NCBI RefSeq assembly: GCF_000003605.2
Contig: NW_003140130.1
Span: forward strand, 1 to 15,704
From: Saccoglossus kowalevskii
Taxonomy: Eukaryota > Hemichordata > Enteropneusta > Harrimaniidae
Length of the DNA stretch: 15,704 nucleotides
Reading direction: 5' to 3'
In this document: piece after piece, positions 1 through 10,340 of the stretch
Layout of the letters: each line of letters starts with the position of its first letter
Numbering within the stretch: the first letter of the stretch is position 1
The notes under the pieces: model-generated
What the model was told of the DNA's origin: nothing
The model's input: only the letters and a program-made list of their open reading frames with translations
Databases searched by the model: none
Program-made: the position numbers and the translations under genes

Positions 1-395
1 CGATTCCACTGTCTGCATAGACAGACACGGCAGCTATATGTACTCCACTGTCTACATAGACAGACACGGCAGCTATATGCGACTCCACTGTCTGCATAGA
101 CATACACGGCAGCTATATGCGACTCCACTGTCTCCATAGACAGGCACGGCAGCAATATGCGATTCCACTGTCTGCATAGACAGTCACGGCAGCTATATGG
201 ACTCCTCTGTCTACATAGACAGACACGGCAGCTATATGCGACTCCACTGTCTGCATAGACAGACACGGCAGCTATATGCGACTCCACTGTCTCCATAGAC
301 AGGCACGGCAGTTATATGCGATTCCACTGTCTGCATAGACAGACACGGCAGCTATATGGACTCCACTGTCTGCATAGACAAACACAGCAGCTATA
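1..395. repeat. Marker block, copy A (10 units)
   Basis: This ten-unit run has a distinctive order of private variants: GCGATTCC, then ATGTACTCC with loop ACAT, GACATACACGG, GACAGGCACGG, GCGATTCC with CAGTCACGG, a 39-bp junction, ACAT again, CAGTTATATG, and AACACAGCAG. The same order recurs at 12088-12482 with two mismatches by eye (154 and 206), and its first part recurs at 2073 and 8209. The window starts inside it, so its left extent is unknown. Confidence 0.9.
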
Positions 396-438
396 AGTGA
401 TTCCACTGTCTGCATAGACAGACACGGCAGCTATATGC

Positions 439-798
439 GACTCCACTGTCTCCATAGACAGACACGGCAGCTATATGCGACTCCACTGTCTCCATAGACA
501 GACACGGCAGCTATATGCGACTCCACTGTCTCCATAGACAGACACGGCAGCTATATGCGACTCCACTGTCTCCATAGACAGATACGGCAGCTATATGCGA
601 CTCCACTGTCTCCATAGACAGACACGGCAGCTATATGCGACTCCACTGTCTCCATAGACAGACACGGCAGCTATATGCGACTCCACTGTCTCCATAGACA
701 GACACGGCAGCTATATGCGACTCCACTGTCTCCATAGACAGACACGGCAGCTATATGCGACTCCACTGTCTCCATAGACAGACACGGCAGCTATATGC
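439..798. repeat. Homogeneous run of nine C-type units
   Basis: Nine consecutive 40-bp units all carry the CCAT loop and differ only by a GATACGG variant near 580. The flanks are G units with private variants; the flanking AACACAGCAG marker unit near 381 recurs near 861, 479 bp (12 units) later. This looks like a recent local expansion of one unit or a pair of units, bracketed by copies of an older marker. Confidence 0.85.
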
Positions 799-1055
799 GA
801 CTCCACTGTCTGCATAGACAGACACGGCAGCTATATGGACTCCACTGTCTGCATAGACAAACACAGCAGCTATAAGCGATTCCACTGTCTGCATAGACAG
901 ACACGGCAGCTATATGCGACTCCACTGTCTCCATAGACAGACACGGCAGCTATATGCGACTCCACTGTCTCCATAGACAGACACGGCAGCTATATGCGAC
1001 TCCACTGTCTCCATAGACAGACACGGCAGCTATATGCGACTCCACTGTCTGCATA

Positions 1056-1850
1056 GATAGACACGGCAGCTATATGCGACTCAACTGTCTGCATAGACAG
1101 ACACGGCAGCTATATGCGACTCCACTGTCTCCATAGACAGACACGGCAGCTATATGGACTCCACTGTCTGCATAGACAGACACGGCAGCTATATGCGACT
1201 CCACTGTCTCCATAGACAGACACGGCAGCTATATGCGACTCCACTGTCTCCATAGACAGACACGGCAGCTATATGCGACTCCACTATCTGCATAGACAGA
1301 CAGGGCAGCTATATGCGACTCCACTGTCTGCATAGACAGACACGGCAGCTATATGGACTCCACTGTCTCCATAGACAGACACGGCAGCTATATGCGACTC
1401 CACTGTCTGCATAGACAGACACGGCAGCTATATGCGACTCCACTGTCTCCATAGACAGACACGGCAGCTATATGCGACTCCACTGTCTCCATAGACAGAC
1501 ACGGCAGCTATATGCGACTCCACTGTCTGCATAAACAGACACGGCAGCTATATGGACTCCACTGTCTCCATAGACAGACACGGCAGCTATATGCGACTCC
1601 ACTGTCTCCATAGACAGACACGGCAGCTATATGCGACTCCACTGTCTCCATAGACAGACACGGCAGCTATATGCGACTCCACTATCTGCATAGACAGACA
1701 GGGCAGCTATATGCGACTCCACTGTCTGCATAGACAGACACGGCAACTATATGGACTCCACTGTCTCCATAGACAGACACGGCAGCTATATGCGACTCCA
1801 CTGTCTGCATAGACAGACACGGCAGCTATATGCGACTCCACTGTCTCCAT
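1056..1850. repeat. ACTATCTG-marked mosaic block, first copy
   Basis: This block starts with a GATAGACACGG unit and an ACTCAACTG unit. It contains two ACTATCTG units followed by CAGACAGGGCAG (at 1284 and 1682), 398 bp or ten units apart, and a CATAAACAG unit at 1531. The same unit order is found at 13259-13860, where four units (159 bp) are missing from the middle. A ten-unit version in all-40-bp form lies at 11416-11816. Confidence 0.85.
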
Positions 1851-1986
1851 AGACAGATACGGCAGCTATATGCGACTCCACTGTCTGCATAGACAGACAC
1901 GGCAGCTATATGCGACTCCACTGTCTCCATAGACAGACACGGCAGCTATATGCGACTCCACTGTCTCCATAGACAGACACGGCAGC

Positions 1987-2374
1987 TATAAGCGACTCCA
2001 CTGTCTGCATAGACAGACACGGCAGCTAAATGCGACTCCACTGTCTCCATAGACAGACACGGCAGCTATATGCGATTCCACTGTCTGCATAGACAGACAC
2101 GGCAGCTATATGTACTCCACTGTCTACATAGACAGACACGGCAGCTATATGCGACTCCACTGTCTGCATAGACATACACGGCAGCTATATGCGACTCCAC
2201 TGTCTCCATAGACAGGCACGGCAGCTATATGCGATTCCACTGTCTGCATAGACAGTCACGGCAGCTATATGGACTCCACTGTCTACATAGACAGACACGG
2301 CAGCTATATGCGACTCCACTGTCTGCATAGACAGACACGGCAGCTATATGCGACTCCACTGTCTCCATAGACAG
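1987..2374. repeat. Marker block, copy B
   Basis: From about 1987 the order TATAAGCGACTCC, CTAAATGCG, C unit, GCGATTCC (2073), ATGTACTCC with loop ACAT, GACATACACGG, GACAGGCACGG, CAGTCACGG matches copies C (offset 6136) and D. From 2073 to 2374 it aligns without gaps to copy A at offset 2072. It leaves copy A at 2375, where it lacks the GACAGGCACGG/CAGTTATATG variants. Confidence 0.88.
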
Positions 2375-2471
2375 ACACGGCAGCTATATGCGACTCCACT
2401 GTCTCCATAGACAGACACGGCAGCTATATGCGACTCCACTGTCTCCATAGACAGACACGGCAGCTATATGC

Positions 2472-2512
2472 GACTCCACTGTCTCCATAGACAGACACGG
2501 CAGCTATATGGC
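2472..2512. repeat. 41-bp unit (one extra G at the junction)
   Basis: The junction reads ATATGGCGACTCC instead of ATATGCGACTCC, one base longer than normal. It is the only such unit I noticed. By shifting phase it joins two reading frames on the minus strand and helps create a 61-codon open frame at 2424-2609, which has no other coding support. Confidence 0.85.
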
Positions 2513-2752
2513 GACTCCACTGTCTGCATAGATAGACACGGCAGCTATATGCGACTCCACTGTCTGCATAGACAGACACGGCAGCTATATGCGACTCCAC
2601 TGCCTGCATAAACAGACACGGCAGCTATATGGACTCCACTGTCTGCATAGACAGACACGGCAGCTATATGCGACTCCACTGTCTGCATAGATAGACACGG
2701 CAGCTATATGCAACTCCACTGTCTGCATAGACAGACACGGCAGCTATATGCA

Positions 2753-3785
2753 ACTCCACTGTCTGCATAGACAGACACGGCGGCTATATGCGACTCCACT
2801 GTCTGCATAGACAGACACGGCAGCTATATGCGACTCCACTGTCTGCATAAACAGACACGGCAGCTATATGGACTCCACTGTCTGCATAGACAGACAGGGC
2901 AGTTATAAGCAACTCCACTGTCTCCATAGACAGACACGGCAGCTATATGCGACTCCACTGTCTGCATAGACAGACAGGGCAGCTATATGCGACTCCACTG
3001 TCTGCATAAACAGACTCGGCAGCTATATGGACTCCAGTGTCTGCATAGACAGACACGGCAGCTATATGCGACTCCACTGTCTGCATAGACAAACACGGCA
3101 GCTATATGCGACTCCACTGTCTGCATAAACAGACTCGGCAGCTATATGGACTCCACTGTCTGCATAGACAGACAGGGCAGCTATAAGCAACTCCACTGTC
3201 TCCATAGACAGACACGGCAGCTATATGCGACTCCACTGTCTGCATAGACAGACACGGCAGCTTTATGCGACTCCACTGTCTCCATAGACAGACACGGCAG
3301 CTATATGCGACTCCACTGTCTGCATAGACAGACACGGCAGCTATATGCGACTCCCCTGTCTCCATAGACAAACACAGCAGCTATATGCGACTCCACTGTC
3401 TGCATAGACCGACACGGTAGCTATATGCGACTCCACTGTCTCCATAGACAGACACGGCAGCTATATGGACTCCAGTGTCTCCATAGACAGACACGGCAGC
3501 TATATGCGACTCCACTGTCTCCATAGACAGACACGGCAGCTATATGCGACTCCACTGTCTCCATAGACAGACACGGCAGCTATATGCGACTCCACTGTCT
3601 CCATAGACAGACACGGCAGCTATATGCGACTCAACTGTCTCCATAGACAGACACGGCAGCTATATGGACTCCAGTGTCTCCATAGACAGACACGGCAGCT
3701 ATATGCGACTCCACTGTCTCCATAGACAGACACGGCAGCTATATGCGACTCCACTGTCTCCATAGACAGACACGGCAGCTATATG
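2753..3785. repeat. 26-unit higher-order repeat, copy 1
   Basis: This is the first copy of a tandem higher-order repeat of about 1,035 bp (21 units of 40 bp plus 5 of 39 bp). Diagnostic variants in order are CGGCGGCT, CATAAACAG, TTATAAGCAACTCC (aagc at 2907), AAACAGACTCGG (3009), ACTCCAGTG, AACACGG, a second AAACAGACTCGG, TATAAGCAACTCC (3185), CTTTATGCG, ACTCCCCTG with AACACAGCAG, GACCGACACGGTAG, then several C units with ACTCAACTG and ACTCCAGTG. The two internal TAAGCAACTCC units lie seven units (278 bp) apart, so there is a smaller duplication inside. Confidence 0.92.
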
Positions 3786-3787
3786 CG

Positions 3788-4860
3788 ACTCCACTGTCTG
3801 CATAGACAGACACGGCGGCTATATGCGACTCCACTGTCTGCATAGACAGACACGGCAGCTATATGCGACTCCACTGTCTGCATAAACAGACACGGCAGCT
3901 ATATGGACTCCACTGTCTGCATAGACAGACAGGGCAGTTGTAAGCAACTCCACTGTCTCCATAGACAGACACGGCAGCTATATGCGACTCCACTGTCTGC
4001 ATAGACAGACAGGGCAGCTATATGCGACTCCACTGTCTGCATAAACAGACTCGGCAGCTATATGGACTCCAGTGTCTGCATAGACAGACACGGCAGCTAT
4101 ATGCGACTCCACTGTCTGCATAGACAAACACGGCAGCTATATGCGACTCCACTGTCTGCATAAACAGACTCGGCAGCTATATGGACTCCACTGTCTGCAT
4201 AGACAGACAGGGCAGCTATAAGCAACTCCACTGTCTCCATAGACAGACACGGCAGCTATATGCGACTCCACTGTCTGCATAGACAGACACGGCAGCTTTA
4301 TGCGACTCCACTGTCTCCATAGACAGACACGGCAGCTATATGCGACTCCACTGTCTGCATAGACAGACACGGCAGCTATATGCGACTCCCCTGTCTCCAT
4401 AGACAAACACAGCAGCTATATGCGACTCCACTGTCTGCATAGACAGACACGGCAGCTATATGCGACTCCACTGTCTGCATAGACCGACACGGTAGCTATA
4501 TGCGACTCCACTGTCTCCATAGACAGACACGGCAGCTATATGGACTCCAGTGTCTCCATAGACAGACACGGCAGCTATATGCGACTCCACTGTCTCCATA
4601 GACAGACACGGCAGCTATATGCGACTCCACTGTCTCCATAGACAGACACGGCAGCTATATGCGACTCCACTGTCTCCATAGACAGACACGGCAGCTATAT
4701 GCGACTCAACTGTCTCCATAGACAGACACGGCAGCTATATGGACTCCAGTGTCTCCATAGACAGACACGGCAGCTATATGCGACTCCACTGTCTCCATAG
4801 ACAGACACGGCAGCTATATGCGACTCCACTGTCTCCATAGACAGACACGGCAGCTATATG
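3788..4860. repeat. 27-unit higher-order repeat, copy 2
   Basis: This aligns to the preceding copy at a constant offset of 1035 up to about 4435. I saw one mismatch by eye (CAGTTGTAAG against CAGTTATAAG). It then carries one additional plain G unit just before the GACCGACACGGTAG unit, after which the offset is 1075 to the end. Markers are at 3942 and 4220 (TAAGCAACTCC) and 4044 (AAACAGACTCGG). The low divergence implies a recent tandem duplication or ongoing homogenisation. Confidence 0.92.
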
Positions 4861-5285
4861 CGACTCAACTGTCTGCATAGACAGACACGGCGGCTATATG
4901 CGACTCCACTGTCTGCATAGACAGACAAGGCAGCTATATGCGACTCCACTGTCTGCATAGACAGACACAGCAGCTATATGCGACTCCACTGTCTGCATAA
5001 ACAGACACGACAGCTATATGGACTCCACTGTCTGCATAGACAGACAGGGCAGCTATATGCGACTCCACTGTCTCCATAGACAGACACGGCAGCTATATGC
5101 GACTCCACTGTCTGCATAGACAGACACGGCAGCTATATGCGACTCCACTGTCTGCATAGACAGACAAGGCAGCTATATGCGACTCCACTGTCTGCATAGA
5201 CAGACACAGCAGCTATATGCGACTCCACTGTCTGCATAAACAGACACGACAGCTATATGGACTCCACTGTCTGCATAGACAGACA
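4861..5285. repeat. Decayed third higher-order copy with 239-bp internal duplication
   Basis: It opens with ACTCAACTG plus CGGCGGCT, like the start of the preceding higher-order copies, then diverges. The order CAGACAAGG, CACAGCAG, CATAAACAG with CACGACAG and a 39-bp junction occurs twice, at about 4921-5046 and 5160-5285, exactly 239 bp (six units) apart. This is a short, young duplication nested in the larger repeat. Confidence 0.85.
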
Positions 5286-7800
5286 GGGCAGCTATAAGCA
5301 ACTCCACTGTCTCCATAGACAGACACGGCAGCTATATGCGACTCCACTGTCTGCATAGACAGGCACGGCAGCTATATGCGACTCCACTGTCTGCATAGAC
5401 AGACACGGCAGCTTTATGCGACTCCACGGTCTTCATAGACAGACACGGCAGCTAAATGCGACTCCACTGTCTGCATAGACACACACGGCAGCTATATGCG
5501 ACTCCACTGTCTCCATAGACAGACACGGCAGCTATATGCGACTCCACTGTCTGCATAGACAGACACGGCAGCTATATGCGACTCCACTGTCTGCATAGAC
5601 AGACACGGTAGCTATATGCGACTCCACTGTCTGCATAGACCGACATGGTAGCTATATGCGACTCCACTGTCTCCATAGACAGACACGGCAGCTATATGCG
5701 ACTCCACTGTCTCCATAGACAGACATGGCAGCTATATGCGAGTCCACTGTCTCCATAGACAGACACGGCAGCTATATGCGACTCCACTGTATGCATAAAC
5801 AGACACGGCAGCTATATGGACTCCACTGTCTGCATAGACAGACAGGGCAGCTATAAGCAACTCCACTGTCTCCATAGACAGACACGGCAGCTATATGCGA
5901 CTCCACTGTCTGTATAGACAGGCACGGCAGCTATATGCGACTCCACTGTCTGCATAGACAGACACGGCAGCTTTATGCGACTCCACGGTCTTCATAGACA
6001 GACACGGCAGCTAAATGCGACTCCACTGTCTGCATAGACAGACACGGCAGCTATATGCGACTCCACTGTCTGCATAGACAGACACGGCAGCTATATGCGA
6101 CTCCACTGTCTGCATAGACAGACACGGCAGCTATATGCGACTCCACTGTCTGCTTAGACCGACACGGCAGGTATATGCGACTCCACTGTCTCCATAGACA
6201 GACACGGCAGCTATATGCGACTCCACTGTCTCCATAGACAGACATGGCAGCTATATGCGACTCCACTGTCTCCATAGACAGACACGGCAGCTATATGGAC
6301 TCCAGTGTCTCCATAGACAGACACGGCAGCTATATGCGACTCCACTGTCTCCATAGACAGACACGGCAGCTATATGCGACTCAACTGTCTGCATAGACAG
6401 ACACGGCGGCTATATGCGACTCCACTGTCTGCATAGACAGACAGGGCAGCTATATGCGACTCCACTGTCTCCATAGACAGACACGGCAGCTATATGCGAC
6501 TCCACTGTCTGCATAGACAGACACGGCAGGTATATGCGACTCCACTGTCTGCATAGACAGACACGGCAGCTATATGCGACTCCACTGTCTGCATAGACAG
6601 ACACGGCAGCTATATGCGACTCCACTGTCTGCATAAACAGACACGGCAGCTATATGGACTCCACTGTCTGCATAGACAGACAGGGCAGCTATAAGCAACT
6701 CCACTGTCTCCATAGACAGACACGGCAGCTATATGCGACTCCACTGTCTGCATAGACAGGCACGGCAGCTATATGCGACTCCACTGTCTGCATAGACAGA
6801 CACGGCAGCTTTATGCGACTCCACGGTCTTCATAGACAGACACGGCAGCTAAATGCGACTCCACTGTCTGCATAGACAGACACGGCAGCTATATGCGACT
6901 CCACTGTCTCCATAGACAGACACGGCAGCTATATGCGACTGCACTGTCTGCATAGACAGACACGGCAGCTATATGCGACTCCACTGTCTGCATAGACCGA
7001 CACGGCAGGTATATGCGACTCCACTGTCTCCATAGACAGACACGGCAGCTATATGCGACTCCACTGTCTCCATAGACAGACACGGCAGCTATATGCGACT
7101 CCACTGTCTCCATAGACAGACACGGCAGCTATATGGACTCCAGTGTCTCCATAGACAGACACGGCAGCTATATGCGACTCCACTGTCTGCATAGACAGAC
7201 ACGGCAGCTATATGCGATTCCACTGTCTGCATAAACAGACACGGCAGCTAAATGGACTCCACTGTCTGCATAGACAGACACGGCAGCTATATGCGACTCC
7301 ACTGTCTGCATAAACAGACACGGCAGCTATATGGACTCCACTGTCTGCATAGACAGACAGGGCAGCTATAAGCAACTCCACTGTCTCCATAGACAGACAC
7401 GGCAGCTATATGCGACTCCACTGTCAGCATAGACAGGCACGGCAGCTATATGCGACTCCACTGTCTGCATAGACAGACACGGCAGCTTTATGCAACTCCA
7501 CGGTCTTCATAGACAGACACGGCAGCTAAATGCGACTCCACTGTCTGCATAGACAGACACGGCAGCTATATGCGACTCCACTGTCTCCATAGACAGACAC
7601 GGCAGCTATATGCGACTCCACTGTCTGCATAGACAGACACGGCAGCTATATGCGACTCCACTCTGCATAGACCGACACGGCAGGTATATGCGACTCCACT
7701 GTCTCCATAGACAGACACGGCAGCTATATGCGACTCCACTGTCTCCATAGACAGACACGGCAGCTATATGCGACTCCACTGTCTCCATAGACAGACACGG
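5236..7800. repeat. Higher-order domain: four copies of a ~245-bp block at 14/21/17-unit spacing
   Basis: A six-unit block recurs at 5236-5480, 5795-6039, 6633-6877 and 7310-7554. In order it holds CATAAACAG, a 39-bp junction, CAGGGCAG with TATAAGCAACTCC, a C unit, a GGCACGG unit, CTTTATGC, CCACGGTCTTCAT and CTAAATGCG. Spacings between equivalent bases are 559, 838 and 677 bp, i.e. 14, 21 and 17 units once 39-bp units are allowed for. Copies two to four are followed by GACCGACACGGCAGGTATATG and C units; the first has a GGTAGC variant instead. Unequal spacing shows that whole units were gained or lost between copies. Confidence 0.9.
7654..7691. repeat. 38-bp unit (two bases lost in the left arm)
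   Basis: The unit reads ACTCCACTCTGCATAG in place of ACTCCACTGTCTGCATAG, so two bases of the CTGTCT arm are missing and the inverted repeat is broken. It lies in the fourth block of the 5236-7800 domain and also carries GACCGACACGGCAGGTATATG, as the equivalent units of copies two and three do. The deletion therefore happened after that block was copied. Confidence 0.85.
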
Positions 7801-7889
7801 CAGCTATATGGACTCCAGTGTCTCCATAGACAGACACGGCAGCTATATGCGACTCCACTGTCTCCATAGACAGACACGGCAGCTATATG

Positions 7890-8160
7890 CGACTCCACTG
7901 TCTCCATAGACAAACACGGCAGCTATGTGCGACTCCACTGTCTCCATAGACAGACACGGCAGCTATATGCGACTGCACTGTCTGCATAGACAGACACGGC
8001 AGCTATATGGACTCCACTGTCTGCATAGACAGACACGGCAGCTATAAGCGACTCCACTGTCTGCATAGACAGACACGGCAGCTATATGCGACTCAACTGT
8101 CTGCATAGACAGACATGGCAGCTATAAGCGACTCCACTGTCTGCATAGACAGACACGGCA
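7890..8160. repeat. Segment shared with 10049-10340
   Basis: The order AACACGGCAGCTATGTG (7922), C unit, GACTGCACTG (7971), G unit, TATAAGCG, ACTCAACTG, GACATGGCAG with TATAAGCG recurs at offset 2159 (10081, 10130). Two differences stand out: the junction near 8010 is 39-bp here and 40-bp in the partner, and the partner has one extra unit with CTATACGCG. The right part also matches the left flank of copy D. Confidence 0.85.
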
Positions 8161-8420
8161 GCTAAATGCGACTCCACTGTCTCCATAGACAGACACGGCA
8201 GCTATATGCGATTCCACTGTCTGCATAGACAGACACGGCAGCTATATGTACTCCACTGTCTACATAGACAGACACGGCAGCTATATGCGACTCCACTGTC
8301 TGCATAGACATACACGGCAGCTATATGCGACTCCACTGTCTCCATAGACAGGCACGGCAGCTATATGCGATTCCACTGTCTGCATAGACAGTCACGGCAG
8401 CTATATGGACTCCACTGTCT
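8011..8420. repeat. Marker block, copy C
   Basis: It aligns without gaps to 11890-12299 at offset 3879 (97 units). The shared run covers TATAAGCG, ACTCAACTG, GACATGGCAG, CTAAATGCG, GCGATTCC (8209), ATGTACTCC with loop ACAT, GACATACACGG, GACAGGCACGG and CAGTCACGG. The match ends at 8421, where this copy has a G loop and the partner has ACAT. Confidence 0.9.
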
Positions 8421-8639
8421 GCATAGACAGACACGGCAGCTATATGCGACTCCACTGTCTGCATAGACAGACACGGCAGCTATATGCGACTCCACTGTCT
8501 GCATAGACAGACACGGCAGCTATATGGACTCCACTGTCTGCATAGACAGACACGGCAGCTATATGGACTCCACTGTCTCCATAGACAGACACGGCAGCTA
8601 TATGCGACTCCACTGTCTCCATAGACAGACACGGCAGCT

Positions 8640-9000
8640 ATATGCGACTCCACTGTCTGCATAGACAGACACGGCGGCTATATGCGACTCCACTGTCTGC
8701 ATAGACAGACAGGGCAGCTATATGCGACTCCACTGTCTCCATAGACAGACACGGCAGCTATATGCGACTCCACTGTCTCCATAGACAGACACGGCAGCTA
8801 TATGCGACTCCACTGTCTGCATAGACAGACACGGCGGCTATATGCGACTCCACTGTCTGCATAGACAGACAGGGCAGCTATATGCGACTCCACTGTCTGC
8901 ATAGACAGACACGGCAGCTATATGCGACTCCACTGTCTGCATAGACAGACACGGCGGCTATATGCGACTCCACTGTCTGCATAGACAGACAGGGCAGCTA
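8640..9000. repeat. Small higher-order repeat of 3-4 units (CGGCGGCT / CAGGGCAG pairs)
   Basis: A pair of G units, the first with ACGGCGGCTA and the second with CAGACAGGGCAG, appears three times, at 8671, 8831 and 8951 for the first marker. The spacings are 160 and 120 bp, so the pair was copied with two and then one intervening units. The same pairing is also seen once near 6410, so the source pair predates this local expansion. Confidence 0.85.
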
Positions 9001-9245
9001 TATGCGACTCCACTGTCTCCATAGACAGACACGGCAGCTATATGCGACTCCACTGTCTGCATAGACAAACACGGCAGCTATATGCGACTCCACTGTCTGC
9101 ATGGACAGACACGGCAGCTATATGCGACTCCACTGTCTCCATAGACAGACACGGCAGCTATATGCGACTCCACTGTCTGCATAGACAGACACGGCAGCTA
9201 TATGCGACTCCACTGTCTGCATAGACAGACACGGCAGCTATATGC

Positions 9246-9289
9246 GACTCCACTGTCTCCATAGACAGACAGACAGGGCAGCTATATGC
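9246..9289. repeat. 44-bp unit (extra GACA)
   Basis: The unit reads ATAGACAGACAGACAGGGCAG, with one extra GACA in the short GACAGACA run. It is the only 4-bp length variant I noticed and fits replication slippage in the tetranucleotide motif. The unit also carries the CAGGGCAG variant. Confidence 0.88.
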
Positions 9290-9489
9290 GACTCCACTGT
9301 CTGCATAGACAGACACGGCAGCTATATGCGACTCCACTGTCTCCATAGACAGACACGGCAGCTATATGCGACTCCACTGTCTCCATAGACAGACACGGCA
9401 GCTATATGTGACTCCACTGTCTCCATAGACAGACACGGCAGCTATATGCGACTCCACTGTCTCCATAGACAGACACGGCAGCTATATGC

Positions 9490-9529
9490 GACTCCACTGT
9501 CTCCATAGACAGACACGGCAGCTATATGC
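9490..9529. repeat. Representative consensus unit (C type, 40 bp)
   Basis: This is a clean example of the unit, taken from a stretch where about a dozen consecutive copies look identical. In order it holds GACTCCA, the inverted repeat CTGTCT-CCAT-AGACAG, then ACACGGCAGC and TATATGC. It contains two CpGs (in ACGG and at the GCGAC junction) and one AGCT tetramer, so an AGCT-cutting enzyme would reduce the array to a ladder based on 40 bp. The phase chosen (starting at GACTCC) is arbitrary. Confidence 0.95.
9497..9512. other. Inverted repeat in each unit (6-bp arms, 4-nt loop)
   Basis: CTGTCT at 9497-9502 and AGACAG at 9507-9512 are exact reverse complements around CCAT. The same 16-bp element recurs in nearly every unit of the window, with loop CCAT or GCAT, so there are several hundred potential small hairpins or dyad-symmetric protein sites at 40-bp spacing. 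Arm mutations exist (CTATCT, AAACAG, AGATAG, AGACCG). In the cases I checked they are not compensated on the other arm, although AGATAG keeps a G-T wobble. The symmetry is seen directly; any function is inference. Confidence 0.85.
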
Positions 9530-10048
9530 GACTCCACTGTCTCCATAGACAGACACGGCAGCTATATGCGACTCCACTGTCTCCATAGACAGACACGGCA
9601 GCTATATGCGACTCCACTGTCTCCATAGACAGACACGGCAGCTATATGCGACTCCACTGTCTCCATAGACAGACACGGCAGCTATATGCGACTCCACTGT
9701 CTCCATAGACAGACACGGCAGCTATATGCGACTCCACTGTCTCCATAGACAGACACGGCAGCTATATGCGACTCCACTGTCTCCATAGACAGACACGGCA
9801 GCTATATGCGACTCCACTGTCTCCATAGACAGACACGGCAGCTATATGCGACTCCACTGTCTCCATAGACAGACACGGCAGCTATATGCGACTCCACTGT
9901 CTCCATAGATAGACACGGCAGCTATATGCGACTCCACTGTCTCCATAGACAGACACGGCAGCTATATGCGACTCCACTGTCTCCATAGACAGACAGGGCA
10001 GCTATATGCGACTCCACTGTCTCCATAGACAGACACGGCAGCTATATG

Positions 10049-10340
10049 CGACTCCACTGTCTCCATAGACAAACACGGCAGCTATGTGCGACTCCACTGT
10101 CTCCATAGACAGACACGGCAGCTATATGCGACTGCACTGTCTGCATAGACAGACACGGCAGCTATATGCGACTCCACTGTCTGCATAGACAGACACGGCA
10201 GCTATAAGCGACTCCACTGTCTGCATAGACAGACACGGCAGCTATACGCGACTCCACTGTCTCCATAGACAGACACGGCAGCTATATGCGACTCAACTGT
10301 CTGCATAGACAGACATGGCAGCTATAAGCGACTCCACTGT
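10049..10340. repeat. Segment shared with 7890-8160
   Basis: This is the partner of the 7890-8160 segment at offset 2159. It retains AACACGG with CTATGTG, GACTGCACTG, TATAAGCG, ACTCAACTG and GACATGGCAG in the same order. It has one additional unit bounded by CTATACGCG near 10246. All of its junctions are in the 40-bp form. Confidence 0.85.

Larger units (their letters stand above)
9330..10129. repeat. Homogeneous run of twenty C-type units
   Basis: Twenty consecutive units of exactly 40 bp all carry the CCAT loop. About a dozen between 9410 and 9900 look identical. The few variants are GTGACTCC near 9409, GATAG near 9909, CAGGGCAG near 9995 and AACACGG with CTATGTG near 10071-10087. It is the longest single-type run in the window and probably the most recently expanded or best homogenised part. 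Confidence 0.92.

Noticed and set aside
3102-3371. Minus-strand 89-codon open frame as a gene for a repeat protein
   Set aside because: It has no upstream or downstream gene context. It exists only because a stop in one phase is mutated and 39-bp units shift frame, and its exact twin at 4137-4406 is part of a DNA-level duplication.
6051-7748. Several 60-74-codon minus-strand frames as a small gene family
   Set aside because: All are the same repeat read in rotating frames, and they overlap one another in different phases.
9042-9224. Plus-strand 60-codon open frame
   Set aside because: It is translation of plain consensus units through three phases, ending at the periodic TAG; the same frame would appear wherever the unit phase fits.
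9497-9512. Rho-independent terminator
   Set aside because: The 6-bp stem has no following T tract on either strand, and there is no gene to terminate.
9521-9529. TATA-like element (CTATATGC) in each unit as a promoter
   Set aside because: It recurs every 40 bp with no gene or start site nearby and is simply part of the repeat.
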